This document shows, piece after piece, positions 8,387 to 18,346 of a stretch of 37,312 bases of DNA (positions are counted from its first letter, which is position 1; each line of letters opens with the position of its first letter). The notes beneath the pieces are model-generated. The model ran no database searches. It was not told the origin of the DNA and was given only the letters and a program-made list of their open reading frames with translations. Both the position numbers and the translations under genes were made by a program. This DNA comes from an uncultured Pelagibacteraceae bacterium (GTDB lineage: Bacteria > Pseudomonadota > Alphaproteobacteria > Pelagibacterales > Pelagibacteraceae): assembly GCA_902549495.1 (NCBI GenBank), contig CACCVU010000005.1:1-37312 (forward strand), read 5' to 3'.

Positions 8387-9577
8387 TTATTTTAAAACAC
8401 TTATACCAGGCAAGTCTTTTCCTTCTAAGTACTCCAAAAATGCACCTCCTGCTGTTGATAAGTGTGAGAAAGAAAGTTTGTTGTTACTTTTATTTACTGC
8501 AGCTAGAGTGTCACCGCCTCCAAGTACAGATATTAAAGATCTCTCAATAGTATTTTTAGATATATTTTCTGCAATCGATAAAGTGCCTCTAGAGAAATTT
8601 TCATTTTCAAAATATCCAGCTGGACCATTCCATAACACCGTATTTGATTCATTAATCTTTTTTTGAATATTTTCAATAGTATTACTACCTATATCTAAAA
8701 TTATTTCGTTATCTAATATGTCATCAAGGCTTTTATTTTTGCCAATTCCATCAAAATCTGTACCTACCATGCAATCTTCTGGTATTAATATCTCACAATT
8801 ATTTGACTCCGCTTCTTTATAAATATCTTTAATGATCTCTTTTGTATTCTCTTCAATTAATGATTTGCCAACTTTAAATTTTTTATAAACAAAGAAATTA
8901 TTTGCCATTGCCCCGACAATGATAAGGTTATTAACCTTTTTAATTAAATTGGTTAAAACATTAATTTTTGTTGAAATTTTAGATCCACCTATAATACAGG
9001 TGACTGGTTCTTTTTTATTTTTTATAACAAGGTTTATTGCTGTTATTTCCTTCTTTAGTAATGGACCAGCGTAACTTTTTTTAACAAATTTTGTTATATT
9101 GTGCACTGAAGCCTGCTTTCTATGAGAACATGAAAATGCATCGTTAATATAAATATCTCCAAGTGATCCTAATTTTTTTGAAAAATTATGATCATCTTCA
9201 GTCTCTTCCTTAAAAAATCTAATATTTTCTATTAAAATTACTTCGCCTCCTTTTAAGTGAGAAAATTTTTTATCAGTTTCATTATCAAAAGCTCCTCTAA
9301 AAAAATACACATTAGTCTTTAGTACATCCTTGAGATATTTGTAGATGGGAATTAAAGATAATTCTGGAATATTTATACCTTTTGGCCGACCTAAATGGCT
9401 GATAATTATTACTTTTGCTTTCTTCTCTATTAATTTATTTATGAATGGAAGACATAAAGTTAGTCTGGTATCATCTGTTATTACCTTATTTTTAATAGGT
9501 ACATTTAAATCTAATCTGAGGATTATTTTTAGATCTTTAATTTCTAAATCGTCAGGAAAGAAATTTATTTCATCCAT
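8387..9577 (-). CDS. pgk: Phosphoglycerate kinase
   Basis: LRLDLNVPIKNKVITDDTRL...ISHLGRPKG...NDAFSCSHRKQASV...VLWNGPAGYFE...GGGDTLAAV. Confidence 0.96.
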   Translation of the reverse strand: MDEINFFPDDLEIKDLKIILRLDLNVPIKNKVITDDTRLTLCLPFINKLIEKKAKVIIISHLGRPKGINIPELSLIPIYKYLKDVLKTNVYFFRGAFDNETDKKFSHLKGGEVILIENIRFFKEETEDDHNFSKKLGSLGDIYINDAFSCSHRKQASVHNITKFVKKSYAGPLLKKEITAINLVIKNKKEPVTCIIGGSKISTKINVLTNLIKKVNNLIIVGAMANNFFVYKKFKVGKSLIEENTKEIIKDIYKEAESNNCEILIPEDCMVGTDFDGIGKNKSLDDILDNEIILDIGSNTIENIQKKINESNTVLWNGPAGYFENENFSRGTLSIAENISKNTIERSLISVLGGGDTLAAVNKSNNKLSFSHLSTAGGAFLEYLEGKDLPGISVLK

Positions 9578-9586
9578 TAATTTTTA

Positions 9587-11569
9587 TTACTCTCTCATTT
9601 TTTTTTGAATAAAATTTGTTATATCTTCCTCTGACAATTTAAAATGTTTGTAAACTTCTTTATACGGAGCGCTCTCACCAAATTTATCAATACCTAAACT
9701 AACACCTTTATCTTTAATATATTTTTGCCAAGACATAATACTCCCAGCCTCTAATGTTACGATTAACGAGTTCTCTTCCAAAATATCTTTACGGTATTCT
9801 TCAGGTTGTTTATCAAAAAGTTCCATACAAGGCATCGAGACGACCTTTGAGTGAATATTATTTTCTTTAAGCTTAACTTGAACTTTTAGGGCCAACTCAA
9901 CTTCGGTGCCAGAAGCTACCAATGTTACTTTGCTTTCATGTGAAGTAAGACTCACTGTATAAGCTCCTTTTTCACACTTGTTTAATTTTGAATTATTAGG
10001 ATTGATGTAGGGAACTTTTTGCCTAGACAAAGCAATAGCGCTTGGCGTGTTATCACTTTTTAAAGCTATCTCCCAACATTCAAAAGTTTCATTAATATCA
10101 GCAGGTCTAAATACATTTAAATTTGGAATAGCCCTTAAACCAGCAAGCTGTTCAATGGGTTGATGAGTTGGACCATCTTCACCAAGACCAATAGAGTCAT
10201 GTGAAAAAATATATATTACTTTGAGACCCATTAAAGCAGAAAGTCTAATAGATGGCTTACAGTAATCTGAGAATATTAAAAACGTCCCCCCGAAAGGTAC
10301 TAATCCACCGTAAAGCGCTAAACCATTCATAATTGCAGCCATACCGTGTTCTCTGACACCGTAATGAATATAGTTACCATTAAAGTTTTTACAGTTTATA
10401 ATTTTGGAATTGTTTGTTTTTGTATTATTAGAGCCACTTAAATCTGCTGAACCACCTATCAACTGCGGGAGAAAAGTTGAAATTTTTTCTATTGCGGCCA
10501 TTGAACATTGTCGTGTTGCTAAACTAGGTTTAGCCTCATAATGTGTTTCTTTCTCCTCTAAAATTAATTTTTCTAAACCTGAAAAATCAATTTTTTCAGA
10601 AACCTTAGCAATCTCACTAACAATTTTAGGATTTTTTTTATTTACTGTTTCAAGCCATTTAACTTCTAATTGATCTCCTCTTTTCCCTATTTCTCTCCAT
10701 TCGTTTAAGATTTCTTGGGGAATTTCAAATGGTTCATTATTCCACTTAAGCTTTTTTCTCACTAAAGATATTTCATCATCACCTAAAGGGGAACCATGAG
10801 AAGAAGCTTTACCAGATTTATTAGGTGAACCAAAACCTATTATAGTTTTACAAGATATAATTGTAGGTTTTTTTGATTTTGATGCTTTTGTAATCGCTTT
10901 AGATATTTGTTTTTCATTATGACCATTAATTTCTTGAAAACTCCAACCATAGGACTCAAATCTTTTTTTGTAATTATCTGAGACACTTAATGAGGTAGAG
11001 CCATCAATTGAAATTTTATTATTATCAAAAAATAATATCAAATTTTTTAATTTAAGATGACCAGCTAAACTCATTGCCTCGTGACTTATTCCTTCCATTA
11101 GATCTCCATCACTAGCGATCACATATGTCTTATTATTAATAACTGTCTGACCAAATTTTTTTCTAAATATTTCTTCAGCAATTGCCATACCAACAGCATT
11201 AGCTAATCCTTGCCCTAACGGACCAGTTGTTGTTTCAATCCCAGATCCTTTTTTATATTCAGGGTGTCCAGCACAAATTGAATTCAATTGTCTAAAATTT
11301 TTTATGTCATCAATCGAAATGCTTTTATAACCAGTTAAATAAAGAAGAGAGTAAAGCAACATCGAACCATGGCCGGCAGATAAAATAAATCTATCTCTGT
11401 TAATCCAATTGGGATTTTTTGGACTAAACCTCAGGTGGTATTTAAATAAAACTGTTGCTACATCCGCCATACCCATCGGCATACCCGGATGGCCAGAATT
11501 CGCTTTTTGCACAGCATCGATTGATAAAAATCTTACTGCATTTGATAATTGATTTATATTTACACTCAC
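9587..11569 (-). CDS. tkt: Transketolase (GTG start)
   Basis: IDAVQKANSGHPGMPMGMADVA...GDGDLMEGISHEAMSLAGHLKL..., HDSIGLGEDGPTHQPIEQLAGLRAIPN. Confidence 0.96.
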   Translation of the reverse strand: MSVNINQLSNAVRFLSIDAVQKANSGHPGMPMGMADVATVLFKYHLRFSPKNPNWINRDRFILSAGHGSMLLYSLLYLTGYKSISIDDIKNFRQLNSICAGHPEYKKGSGIETTTGPLGQGLANAVGMAIAEEIFRKKFGQTVINNKTYVIASDGDLMEGISHEAMSLAGHLKLKNLILFFDNNKISIDGSTSLSVSDNYKKRFESYGWSFQEINGHNEKQISKAITKASKSKKPTIISCKTIIGFGSPNKSGKASSHGSPLGDDEISLVRKKLKWNNEPFEIPQEILNEWREIGKRGDQLEVKWLETVNKKNPKIVSEIAKVSEKIDFSGLEKLILEEKETHYEAKPSLATRQCSMAAIEKISTFLPQLIGGSADLSGSNNTKTNNSKIINCKNFNGNYIHYGVREHGMAAIMNGLALYGGLVPFGGTFLIFSDYCKPSIRLSALMGLKVIYIFSHDSIGLGEDGPTHQPIEQLAGLRAIPNLNVFRPADINETFECWEIALKSDNTPSAIALSRQKVPYINPNNSKLNKCEKGAYTVSLTSHESKVTLVASGTEVELALKVQVKLKENNIHSKVVSMPCMELFDKQPEEYRKDILEENSLIVTLEAGSIMSWQKYIKDKGVSLGIDKFGESAPYKEVYKHFKLSEEDITNFIQKKMRE

Positions 11570-11626
11570 TTTTTATAACCTATATAGACTTAACCAAAGT
11601 ATATCAATAATATGATATGATATTTT

Positions 11627-11950
11627 ATGAGCATAATTGAAAAGAAAGAAAAAAATTTAAATCAATTAATTAACAAACTAAATTCATTAAGCCTTACTTA
11701 TTCACAGCCTAACTATGAAGTCGAAAAAATTAAAACTGAGAAAAACGAAATAATGAGACAAAAAAACGAAATAGAAAAAAAAAATCAGGAGTTACTTAGG
11801 GAACATAAATATTTAAAAGAAAAAATTTTGACCTTACAATCAGAGGTAAAAAAAAGATCCCAATTAGAGGACAGTTTCAATCAGGAAATAGATGAATTGA
11901 GTCAGGAAACAGAAAATTTAGTATCAGAGATAGAAAAATGGCAAATGTAA
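11627..11950 (+). CDS. Coiled-coil protein upstream of zapA (ZauP/DUF4164-like)
   Basis: 107 aa, almost wholly coiled coil; overlaps zapA by 13 nt; position matches ZauP (ZapA-upstream protein) of Caulobacter. Confidence 0.65.
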   Translation: MSIIEKKEKNLNQLINKLNSLSLTYSQPNYEVEKIKTEKNEIMRQKNEIEKKNQELLREHKYLKEKILTLQSEVKKRSQLEDSFNQEIDELSQETENLVSEIEKWQM

Positions 11951-12384
11951 ATGTAAAATTTAATAATAAAGATTATTTGCTCTCTTGTGATGACGGACAA
12001 GAGGAATCCTTAAAAAAACTGGCTATTTTTTTAGATAAAAAATACTCTGAATTAAAAGATAAGTTAGGCAATATAGGAGAAAATAAGCTTTTATTAATTA
12101 CTACAATACAATTAATTGATGAATACTTTGATTTAAAACAAAAAGTGACCTTGCAAAAAAATAAATTGGATGAAATTTCAAATAAATTCAAAGAGATCAA
12201 AACTTTAGCAATAGAGTATAAAAAAGATAAAGACACAGAAATACAAAAACTAAATGATGAACTAGAAAAGTTCAAAAAAATGATTGAAACAAATAACAAT
12301 CTCTATGAGTCTATGTTGGATAAAACGACTCAATCTTTAGAAAAAATTATTTCAAATACAGAGTCTCTATCCAAGATACAATAA
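11938..12384 (+). CDS. zapA: Cell division protein ZapA
   Basis: MANVNVKFNNKDYLLSCDDGQEESLKKLAIFLDKKYSELKDKLG...; ZapA N-terminal domain pattern and fau adjacency. Confidence 0.87.
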   Translation: MANVNVKFNNKDYLLSCDDGQEESLKKLAIFLDKKYSELKDKLGNIGENKLLLITTIQLIDEYFDLKQKVTLQKNKLDEISNKFKEIKTLAIEYKKDKDTEIQKLNDELEKFKKMIETNNNLYESMLDKTTQSLEKIISNTESLSKIQ

Positions 12385-12939
12385 ATGGATAAAAAAAGGT
12401 TAATCAGAGAAAAATATTTTCTTAAAAGAAAAAAATTTTTTTTTGAGATAAAGCAATCCTATTTTAAACCGCTCATTAACATAATTAAAAAAAAAAATAC
12501 TAAAAGAAAAAAGAATATATCATTATATTATCCAAGTAATTTCGAGGTAAATATTCTTAAAATTTTAGACATTAATTTTTTTAAAAATTTTAACTTTTCT
12601 TTACCTATAATCAAAAAAAAACAAGAAATGCAGTTTTGTAGATGGAAGAAAGGAGATATTTTGCAAATTAATAAATTTGGAATACCTGAGCCAAAAATAT
12701 TAAAGAAAATTAACCCAGAAGTTATTTTAGTACCACTATTAGCATTTGATAAAAATAAAAATAGAATAGGTTATGGTAGAGGTTACTATGATAAGTTTTT
12801 AAACACTTACTTAAAAAAACACAAAAAACTCTTAACAGTCGGTATTGCTTTTTCTTTCCAAAAACACCATAACCTGCCTGTAGATAAAAGGGATTTTAAA
12901 TTAGATTACATACTTACAGAAAAAGGTATTATATTATGA
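12385..12939 (+). CDS. 5-formyltetrahydrofolate cyclo-ligase
   Basis: ILVPLLAFDKNKNRIGYGRGYYDKFL...TVGIAFSFQ...LPVDKRDFKLDYILTEKG. Confidence 0.93.
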   Translation: MDKKRLIREKYFLKRKKFFFEIKQSYFKPLINIIKKKNTKRKKNISLYYPSNFEVNILKILDINFFKNFNFSLPIIKKKQEMQFCRWKKGDILQINKFGIPEPKILKKINPEVILVPLLAFDKNKNRIGYGRGYYDKFLNTYLKKHKKLLTVGIAFSFQKHHNLPVDKRDFKLDYILTEKGIIL

Positions 12940-13742
12940 AAATTTTAGTTCTTGGAGATGTTATGGGATTTTCAGGAAGAGAAGCAATTAAAAAATATCT
13001 TCCTGAAATTATCGAAGTTAATCAAATTGATTTTTCAGTTCTTAATGGAGAAAATGCTGCAGATGATGGAAAAGGAATTACAAAAGAAATAGCTGAAGAT
13101 TTTTTTTCATTAGGAATTGATGTCATTACATCTGGGAACCATATTTGGGACAAAGATGAGACAACTAGGTATATTGAAAAAGAGAGAAGACTTTTAAGAC
13201 CAGCTAATTTAGTTGAAGGTTCTCCCGGAAAAGGATTTGGAATTTATTTATCAAAAAATAAAAAGTACAAGATAGGCGTTATAAATTTAATGGGAAACGT
13301 TTTTATGAAAAAAACAAATGACGTATTTGTTACCGCAAAAGAAATTTGTAAAAAGATTATTTTAAAAAAAAACGTAGATTTCTCTGTAATAGATTTCCAT
13401 GGAGAAATTACAAGTGAAAAAATGGCGATGGGACACTTTTTTGATGGTATTTCAACTTGCTTTATTGGGACCCATACCCACGTACCTACCGCTGATACAA
13501 GAATATTAGAAAATGGAACTGCATACCAAACCGATATTGGAATGTGCGGTGACTACAATTCAGTGATTGGTATGAATAAAGAAAACTCTTTAAAAAAATT
13601 TTTTAAAGAAAAGGATGCAGTTAAACACTTTCCCTCAAAAGGAGAGGGTACATTATCTGGAATTATTATTGAAGCAGAAATAGAGTCTGGACTTGCAAAA
13701 AAAGTTACTAGATTAATTATAGGGGGTAATTTAGTAAAATAG
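12936..13742 (+). CDS. YmdB-family metallophosphoesterase
   Basis: MKILVLGDVMGFSGREAIKKYLPE..., NGENAADDGKGIT, TSGNHIWDK, GTHTHVPTADTRIL. Confidence 0.92.
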   Translation: MKILVLGDVMGFSGREAIKKYLPEIIEVNQIDFSVLNGENAADDGKGITKEIAEDFFSLGIDVITSGNHIWDKDETTRYIEKERRLLRPANLVEGSPGKGFGIYLSKNKKYKIGVINLMGNVFMKKTNDVFVTAKEICKKIILKKNVDFSVIDFHGEITSEKMAMGHFFDGISTCFIGTHTHVPTADTRILENGTAYQTDIGMCGDYNSVIGMNKENSLKKFFKEKDAVKHFPSKGEGTLSGIIIEAEIESGLAKKVTRLIIGGNLVK

Positions 13743-13744
13743 TT

Positions 13745-14473
13745 ATGGCAGGACACTCTCATTGGGCAGGTATAAAACATAAAAAAGGAAGAGCAGATAA
13801 AGAAAGATCTAAAATATTTTCAAAATTATCTCGAGAAATAACCGTTGCTGCTAAACTAGGAGATAAGGATCCAGATATGAATCCTAGATTAAGAACAGCT
13901 ATACAAGCCGCAAAGCAAGCTAATATGCCTAAAGATAATATTTCAAGAGCAATTAGTAAGTCAGAAATATCTGGTGATAAAAATTATGAAAATTTGAGAT
14001 ATGAAGGTTTTGGACCATTTAACACTGCTCTTGTAATTGAGACTTTGACTGACAATAAAAATAGATCAGCTTCCAGTATACGAACTGTTCTACAAAAAAA
14101 TGGGGGAAGATTAGGAGAGTCTGGTTCCACAACTCATATGTTCAGCAGGTGTGGAGTTATTCATATAGATAAAGAAAAAATTAGTGAAGAAGAAGCTTTT
14201 GAAATAGCCATAAATTCTGGTGCTAAAGATTGTTTTGGTAAAGAAGATATTCATGAAATTCTGACAAATAAGGAGGATTTCTATAAAATCAAATCAAAAC
14301 TAGAGAAGAAAATAGAAAATTTTGCTTATTCAGCAATTGAATGGAGAGCACTTAATTATCTTGATTTAAATAAAGACCAAAGCAAAAAAATGGTAGAGTT
14401 TCTGATTGCCCTAGAACAATTAGATGACGTTCAAAATATTTTTACTAATGCAAAAATAGAAAATTTAACATGA
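13745..14473 (+). CDS. yebC: YebC/PmpR-family transcriptional/translational regulator
   Basis: MAGHSHWAGIKHKKGRADKERSKIFSKLSREITVAAKLGDKDPDMNPRLRTAIQAAKQANMPKDNI. Confidence 0.97.
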   Translation: MAGHSHWAGIKHKKGRADKERSKIFSKLSREITVAAKLGDKDPDMNPRLRTAIQAAKQANMPKDNISRAISKSEISGDKNYENLRYEGFGPFNTALVIETLTDNKNRSASSIRTVLQKNGGRLGESGSTTHMFSRCGVIHIDKEKISEEEAFEIAINSGAKDCFGKEDIHEILTNKEDFYKIKSKLEKKIENFAYSAIEWRALNYLDLNKDQSKKMVEFLIALEQLDDVQNIFTNAKIENLT

Positions 14474-14961
14474 AGATATTAGGAATAGATCCTGGATTGA
14501 GTGGAGCAATAGCTATACTGGAAAAGAAAAAAGTTCTAAATTTGTTTGACATGCCTGTGATGGCTGAAGGAAAAAAAAACAAAAAACAATTAAATAGTGC
14601 ACAGCTAGTGAATATTATAAGAGAAAATTCCATTGGTGATGAGGAGATAGCAGTTGTAGTAGAACAAGTAAATGCGATGCCAGGCCAAGGAGTTACGAGT
14701 ATGTTTAATTTCGGTCAAACCTTTGGTGCTATAAAAGGCGTTTGCGCAGCACTTAATCTACCAATATTTTTTGTTAGACCCTCAAAGTGGAAAAAATATT
14801 TTGAGTTAATAAATTCATCAAAAGACTCAAGCAGAACCAAAGTGATAGAGATGTACCCCTCACTTTCTAGCCAGCTAGCAAAAAAAAAGGACGTAAATAA
14901 ATCAGATGCTATTTTAATAGCAAGATATTATTATGATACAAAATTAAAAGATATCAATTAG
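14470..14961 (+). CDS. RuvC-like (phage/A22-type) Holliday-junction resolvase family protein
   Basis: MKILGIDPGLSGAIAILE..., VVVEQVNAMPGQGVTSMFNFGQTFGAIKGVCAALNLPIFFVRPSKWKKYF, KSDAILIARYY; RNase H-fold acidic residues present, but body differs from canonical RuvC. Confidence 0.82.
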   Translation: MKILGIDPGLSGAIAILEKKKVLNLFDMPVMAEGKKNKKQLNSAQLVNIIRENSIGDEEIAVVVEQVNAMPGQGVTSMFNFGQTFGAIKGVCAALNLPIFFVRPSKWKKYFELINSSKDSSRTKVIEMYPSLSSQLAKKKDVNKSDAILIARYYYDTKLKDIN

Positions 14962-15019
14962 TTCTAAATAACTAAAAATACGCCAAATTCATGACACAAT
15001 CTAAAAGTAATTAATTCCA

Positions 15020-15700
15020 ATGGAACAAGATATTGCAGCTCAAGTAGTTGGCCTTGGAGGAGCTTCTGACTTCACTTTATGGAGTCTTTTTGTAAGAGCA
15101 GACTTTGTAGTAAAGTTTGTAATAATTTTATTAATTTTTAGTTCCATATTTTCTTGGGCTTTGATATTCGATAAATTTAAACTTTTTAAATCTATTAATA
15201 AGTCAACAGAGGAATTTGAAAAAAAATTTTGGAAGTCTAAATCTGCCGAAAGTTTCAATAATAACCTTCCCGTAAACACAAAAGATCCAGCAACACTAAT
15301 TTTTAAAGCAGCTATGGCCGAACTATTAAAAACAAAAAGACAATCCACAGCGGTACAAACAGCTAGAGTTGAGAGAATTTTAGAAATTGCTACCGATACT
15401 GAATTAAAAAAAGTAGAAAAAAATTTTACTTTTTTAGCAACTATTGGATCAACCGCACCTTTCATTGGTTTATTTGGAACTGTTTGGGGGATAATGAATT
15501 CGTTTCAGTCAATCGCAATATCAAGGAATACTAGTCTTGCGATTGTGGCTCCAGGTATAGCCGAAGCGCTATTTGCGACTGCTTTAGGTCTGCTAGCTGC
15601 AATTCCTGCAGTGGTTGCTTATAATAAATTTAATAGCGATTCCAGAAGGTATTTTTCAAAAATAGATAATTTTTCTAAAAGATTTTTATCAATCATATAA
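15020..15700 (+). CDS. tolQ: TolQ, MotA/ExbB-type proton channel
   Basis: FLATIGSTAPFIGLFGTVWGIMNSFQSIA...LAIVAPGIAEALFATALGLLAAIPAVVAYN. Confidence 0.95.
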   Translation: MEQDIAAQVVGLGGASDFTLWSLFVRADFVVKFVIILLIFSSIFSWALIFDKFKLFKSINKSTEEFEKKFWKSKSAESFNNNLPVNTKDPATLIFKAAMAELLKTKRQSTAVQTARVERILEIATDTELKKVEKNFTFLATIGSTAPFIGLFGTVWGIMNSFQSIAISRNTSLAIVAPGIAEALFATALGLLAAIPAVVAYNKFNSDSRRYFSKIDNFSKRFLSII

Positions 15701-16114
15701 ATGGCATTTAAATTTAATCGCTCGAGAAATGAACCAATGAGTGAAATAAATGTGACTCCGTTTGTAGATGTCATGCTAGTTCTTTTAATAATATTTATGG
15801 TCACTGCTCCATTACTTACAGTAGGAGTTCAAGTAGATTTACCAGAGTCAGCAGCAGACTCTCTTCCTGATGATCAAGAACCATTAACAATAAGTATAAA
15901 TTCAAAAGGAGAGATTTATATTCAAGAACATCAAGTAAACTATCAAAAGATGGTTCCAAAATTATTAGCAATAGCTAAAAATCGAACAGACACAAGAATT
16001 TATGTAAGAGGTGATAAAAATATAAATTATGGAAGGGTTCTAGAGGTTATGGGTACACTTTCAGGTGCAGGTTTCTCAAAAGTAGCATTAATTTCTGAAC
16101 CTTATAAAAATTAG
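15701..16114 (+). CDS. tolR: TolR, ExbD-type
   Basis: MSEINVTPFVDVMLVLLIIFMVTAPLLTVGVQVDLP. Confidence 0.95.
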   Translation: MAFKFNRSRNEPMSEINVTPFVDVMLVLLIIFMVTAPLLTVGVQVDLPESAADSLPDDQEPLTISINSKGEIYIQEHQVNYQKMVPKLLAIAKNRTDTRIYVRGDKNINYGRVLEVMGTLSGAGFSKVALISEPYKN

Positions 16115-16122
16115 GATGTCAA

Positions 16123-16932
16123 ATGGTAAGAAGTTTAATTTATTCAATTACATTCCACTCTTTAATGATAATTCTTACTGTGTTGAGTTTGCCTTTTATG
16201 CTTAGAGAGCCAGTTGACCTACCTCCTATTGTATCCGTTGAGTTAATTCAAATTTCTGACAAAACTAATATCCCTTTTGCCCCAAAAGCTAGAAAAATAA
16301 TTGAGGAAACAAAAAAAAAAGAAGATGAAAGAGTTGTCTCAGAACAAGCTCCTCCTGCAGCAAAAGCAAAAGAAAAACCTGATAGGATTCCTTTGCCAAA
16401 TGAAAAAAAAGAAGAAAAAGAAATTGTCAAAAAGAAACAAAATCCAGAAGAAATCAAACCACAAATAAGACAATCCTCAGAATTTGAAAAAAAAGAGATT
16501 ATTGACACTAATCAAATAGCAGCATTAATAGACAAGGCTAAGGAAATTGAGGCGGTTAAGAAAAGCGATAATAATAAAATTACTCAAAGCACCAAAAAAA
16601 ATTCATTTGCTACCGGCCTAACTTTATCTGAAGAAGATGCGCTTAGGGCACAAATATTCGGTTGTTGGAGCATTCCATTAGGCTTACCTTATGATCAGAA
16701 TTTGCTTGTAAGAATAAAACTACAATTGAAAAAAGATGGTACAATTATGAAATCAGAAATACTAGATCATGAAAGAATGAACATGCCAGGACAAAAATTT
16801 TATAAAGTTTTAGCAGAGAGTGCTCTAAGAGCAGTAAGATTATGCCAACCTTTGAAAGTTCCGCCAACAGGTTATGATAAATGGAAAGAGCTACAATTAA
16901 ACTTCAATCCTACTGAAATGTTGAAAGGTTAA
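16123..16932 (+). CDS. tolA: TolA-like periplasm-spanning protein
   Basis: N-terminal TM helix, Lys/Glu-rich central region, C-terminal TonB/TolA-like domain ([29 protein letters not shown]); between tolR and tolB. Confidence 0.82.
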   Translation: MVRSLIYSITFHSLMIILTVLSLPFMLREPVDLPPIVSVELIQISDKTNIPFAPKARKIIEETKKKEDERVVSEQAPPAAKAKEKPDRIPLPNEKKEEKEIVKKKQNPEEIKPQIRQSSEFEKKEIIDTNQIAALIDKAKEIEAVKKSDNNKITQSTKKNSFATGLTLSEEDALRAQIFGCWSIPLGLPYDQNLLVRIKLQLKKDGTIMKSEILDHERMNMPGQKFYKVLAESALRAVRLCQPLKVPPTGYDKWKELQLNFNPTEMLKG

Positions 16933-16933
16933 C

Positions 16934-18271
16934 ATGAAAAAAACGATATATATTTTTTTATTAAATTTTCTTTTTTTTACAAATTTAAATGCATTGATTG
17001 AAGTAGATATCACAAGAGGTAATTTAGACCCTTTGCCTATCGCCGTATCACCTCTTCACGTTGACATTAGCTCTGAAAATTTTAAAGATTTAAAAGTTCA
17101 AGATTTAGGCGCTGAGATTGCAAAAATAATTGAAAAGAACTTCAGAAATACAGGACTATTCAATCCACTTAAAAAGGAAGCCTTCGTTCAGAAACCTGAT
17201 ATTGCTCATCTTAAACCAAGATTTGAGGACTGGCGTTTAATCAAGGCACAAGCACTTATTACTGGTAAACTTCTTATCAAAGATGAAAAGTTAAAAGTAG
17301 AATTTAGACTTTGGGATTTAACAGCAGCTCAAGAAATGACTGCATTAGCCTTTACGACCACACCCTCCAACTGGAGAAGAGTGGCTCATATTATCTCAGA
17401 TAAGATCTATGAAAGGCTAACAGGTGAAGATGGTTATTTTGATACCAGAATAATTTATGTTGCTGAAAGCGGCCCAAAAAGCCAAAGAGTAAAAAAATTG
17501 GCCATAATGGACCAAGATGGATTTAATACAAAATACCTTACTTTAGGTAATGAACTTGTTTTAACACCAAGGTTTAATCCAACTAATCAAATGGTGACAT
17601 ATATGTCATACTTCAGAAACATGCCAAGAGTTTATTTATTAGATATTGAAACAGGGACTCAAGAGGTTGTTGGGAATTTTCCTGGCATGACTTTTGCTCC
17701 AAGATTTTCCCCTGACGGAAAAAAAATTATAATGAGTTTTGCTAAAGACGGAAATTCTGATATTTTTACGATGGATTTAGAGACAAGAGTTGTAGAAAGA
17801 ATTACAGAACATTCATCTATAGATACTTCACCTTCATTTTCTCCTGATGGTAAATTTATTGCGTTCAATTCCGATAGAAGTGGTTTACAACAAATTTATG
17901 TAATGAGAAGCGATGGTAGTAACGTAAAAAGAGTTACTTTTGGCAAAGGAATTTACGGAACTCCAGTTTGGTCTCCTCGAGGAGACTTAATTGCTTTTAC
18001 TAAAATGCATAAAGGAAGATTTTACATCGGAGTGATGAGAACTGATGGAACAGGTGAGAGATTGTTAACAGAAAATTATTATCAAGAAGCCCCTTCATGG
18101 TCTCCTAATGGAAGAGTGTTAGTTTTTTACAGAGAAACCAAAGCTGGAGACAAAGGAGAGGGTTTTTCTGCTAAATTATGGTCAATCGATATTACTGGTT
18201 ATAATGAGAGAAGACTTTCCACAAAAACTGATGCCTCAGACCCATCTTGGTCCTCATTATTATCAAAGTAA
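16934..18271 (+). CDS. tolB: Tol-Pal system beta-propeller protein TolB
   Basis: Repeated [41 protein letters not shown] propeller blades. Confidence 0.95.
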   Translation: MKKTIYIFLLNFLFFTNLNALIEVDITRGNLDPLPIAVSPLHVDISSENFKDLKVQDLGAEIAKIIEKNFRNTGLFNPLKKEAFVQKPDIAHLKPRFEDWRLIKAQALITGKLLIKDEKLKVEFRLWDLTAAQEMTALAFTTTPSNWRRVAHIISDKIYERLTGEDGYFDTRIIYVAESGPKSQRVKKLAIMDQDGFNTKYLTLGNELVLTPRFNPTNQMVTYMSYFRNMPRVYLLDIETGTQEVVGNFPGMTFAPRFSPDGKKIIMSFAKDGNSDIFTMDLETRVVERITEHSSIDTSPSFSPDGKFIAFNSDRSGLQQIYVMRSDGSNVKRVTFGKGIYGTPVWSPRGDLIAFTKMHKGRFYIGVMRTDGTGERLLTENYYQEAPSWSPNGRVLVFYRETKAGDKGEGFSAKLWSIDITGYNERRLSTKTDASDPSWSSLLSK

Positions 18272-18295
18272 GGTTAAATTTTATGTAAAATCTAC

Positions 18296-18324
18296 TTGAA
18301 TAACTTCAAATAATTTGAAATAAC
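18296..18324. promoter_or_regulatory. Candidate operator: perfect 15-nt palindrome flanked by a repeated half-site
   Basis: TTCAAAT-A-ATTTGAA at 18305-18319; TTGAATAAC (18296-18304) and TTGAAATAAC (18315-18324) direct repeats, between tolB and pal. Confidence 0.35.
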
Positions 18325-18346
18325 CACATTAAACCTAGGGGAAAAT

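Noticed and set aside
8292-8666. 124-aa plus-strand ORF over the fda/pgk junction
   Set aside because: Antisense to two well-supported genes; the reverse of conserved fda/pgk sequence explains it.
11570-11626. ATATGATATGATAT repeat between divergent tkt and zauP-like genes
   Set aside because: Likely a -10-type promoter region in AT-rich DNA; too short to call a repeat element.
11973-12299. 108-aa minus-strand ORF
   Set aside because: Antisense to zapA; Phe/Ser-rich artefact of a Lys/Glu-rich gene.
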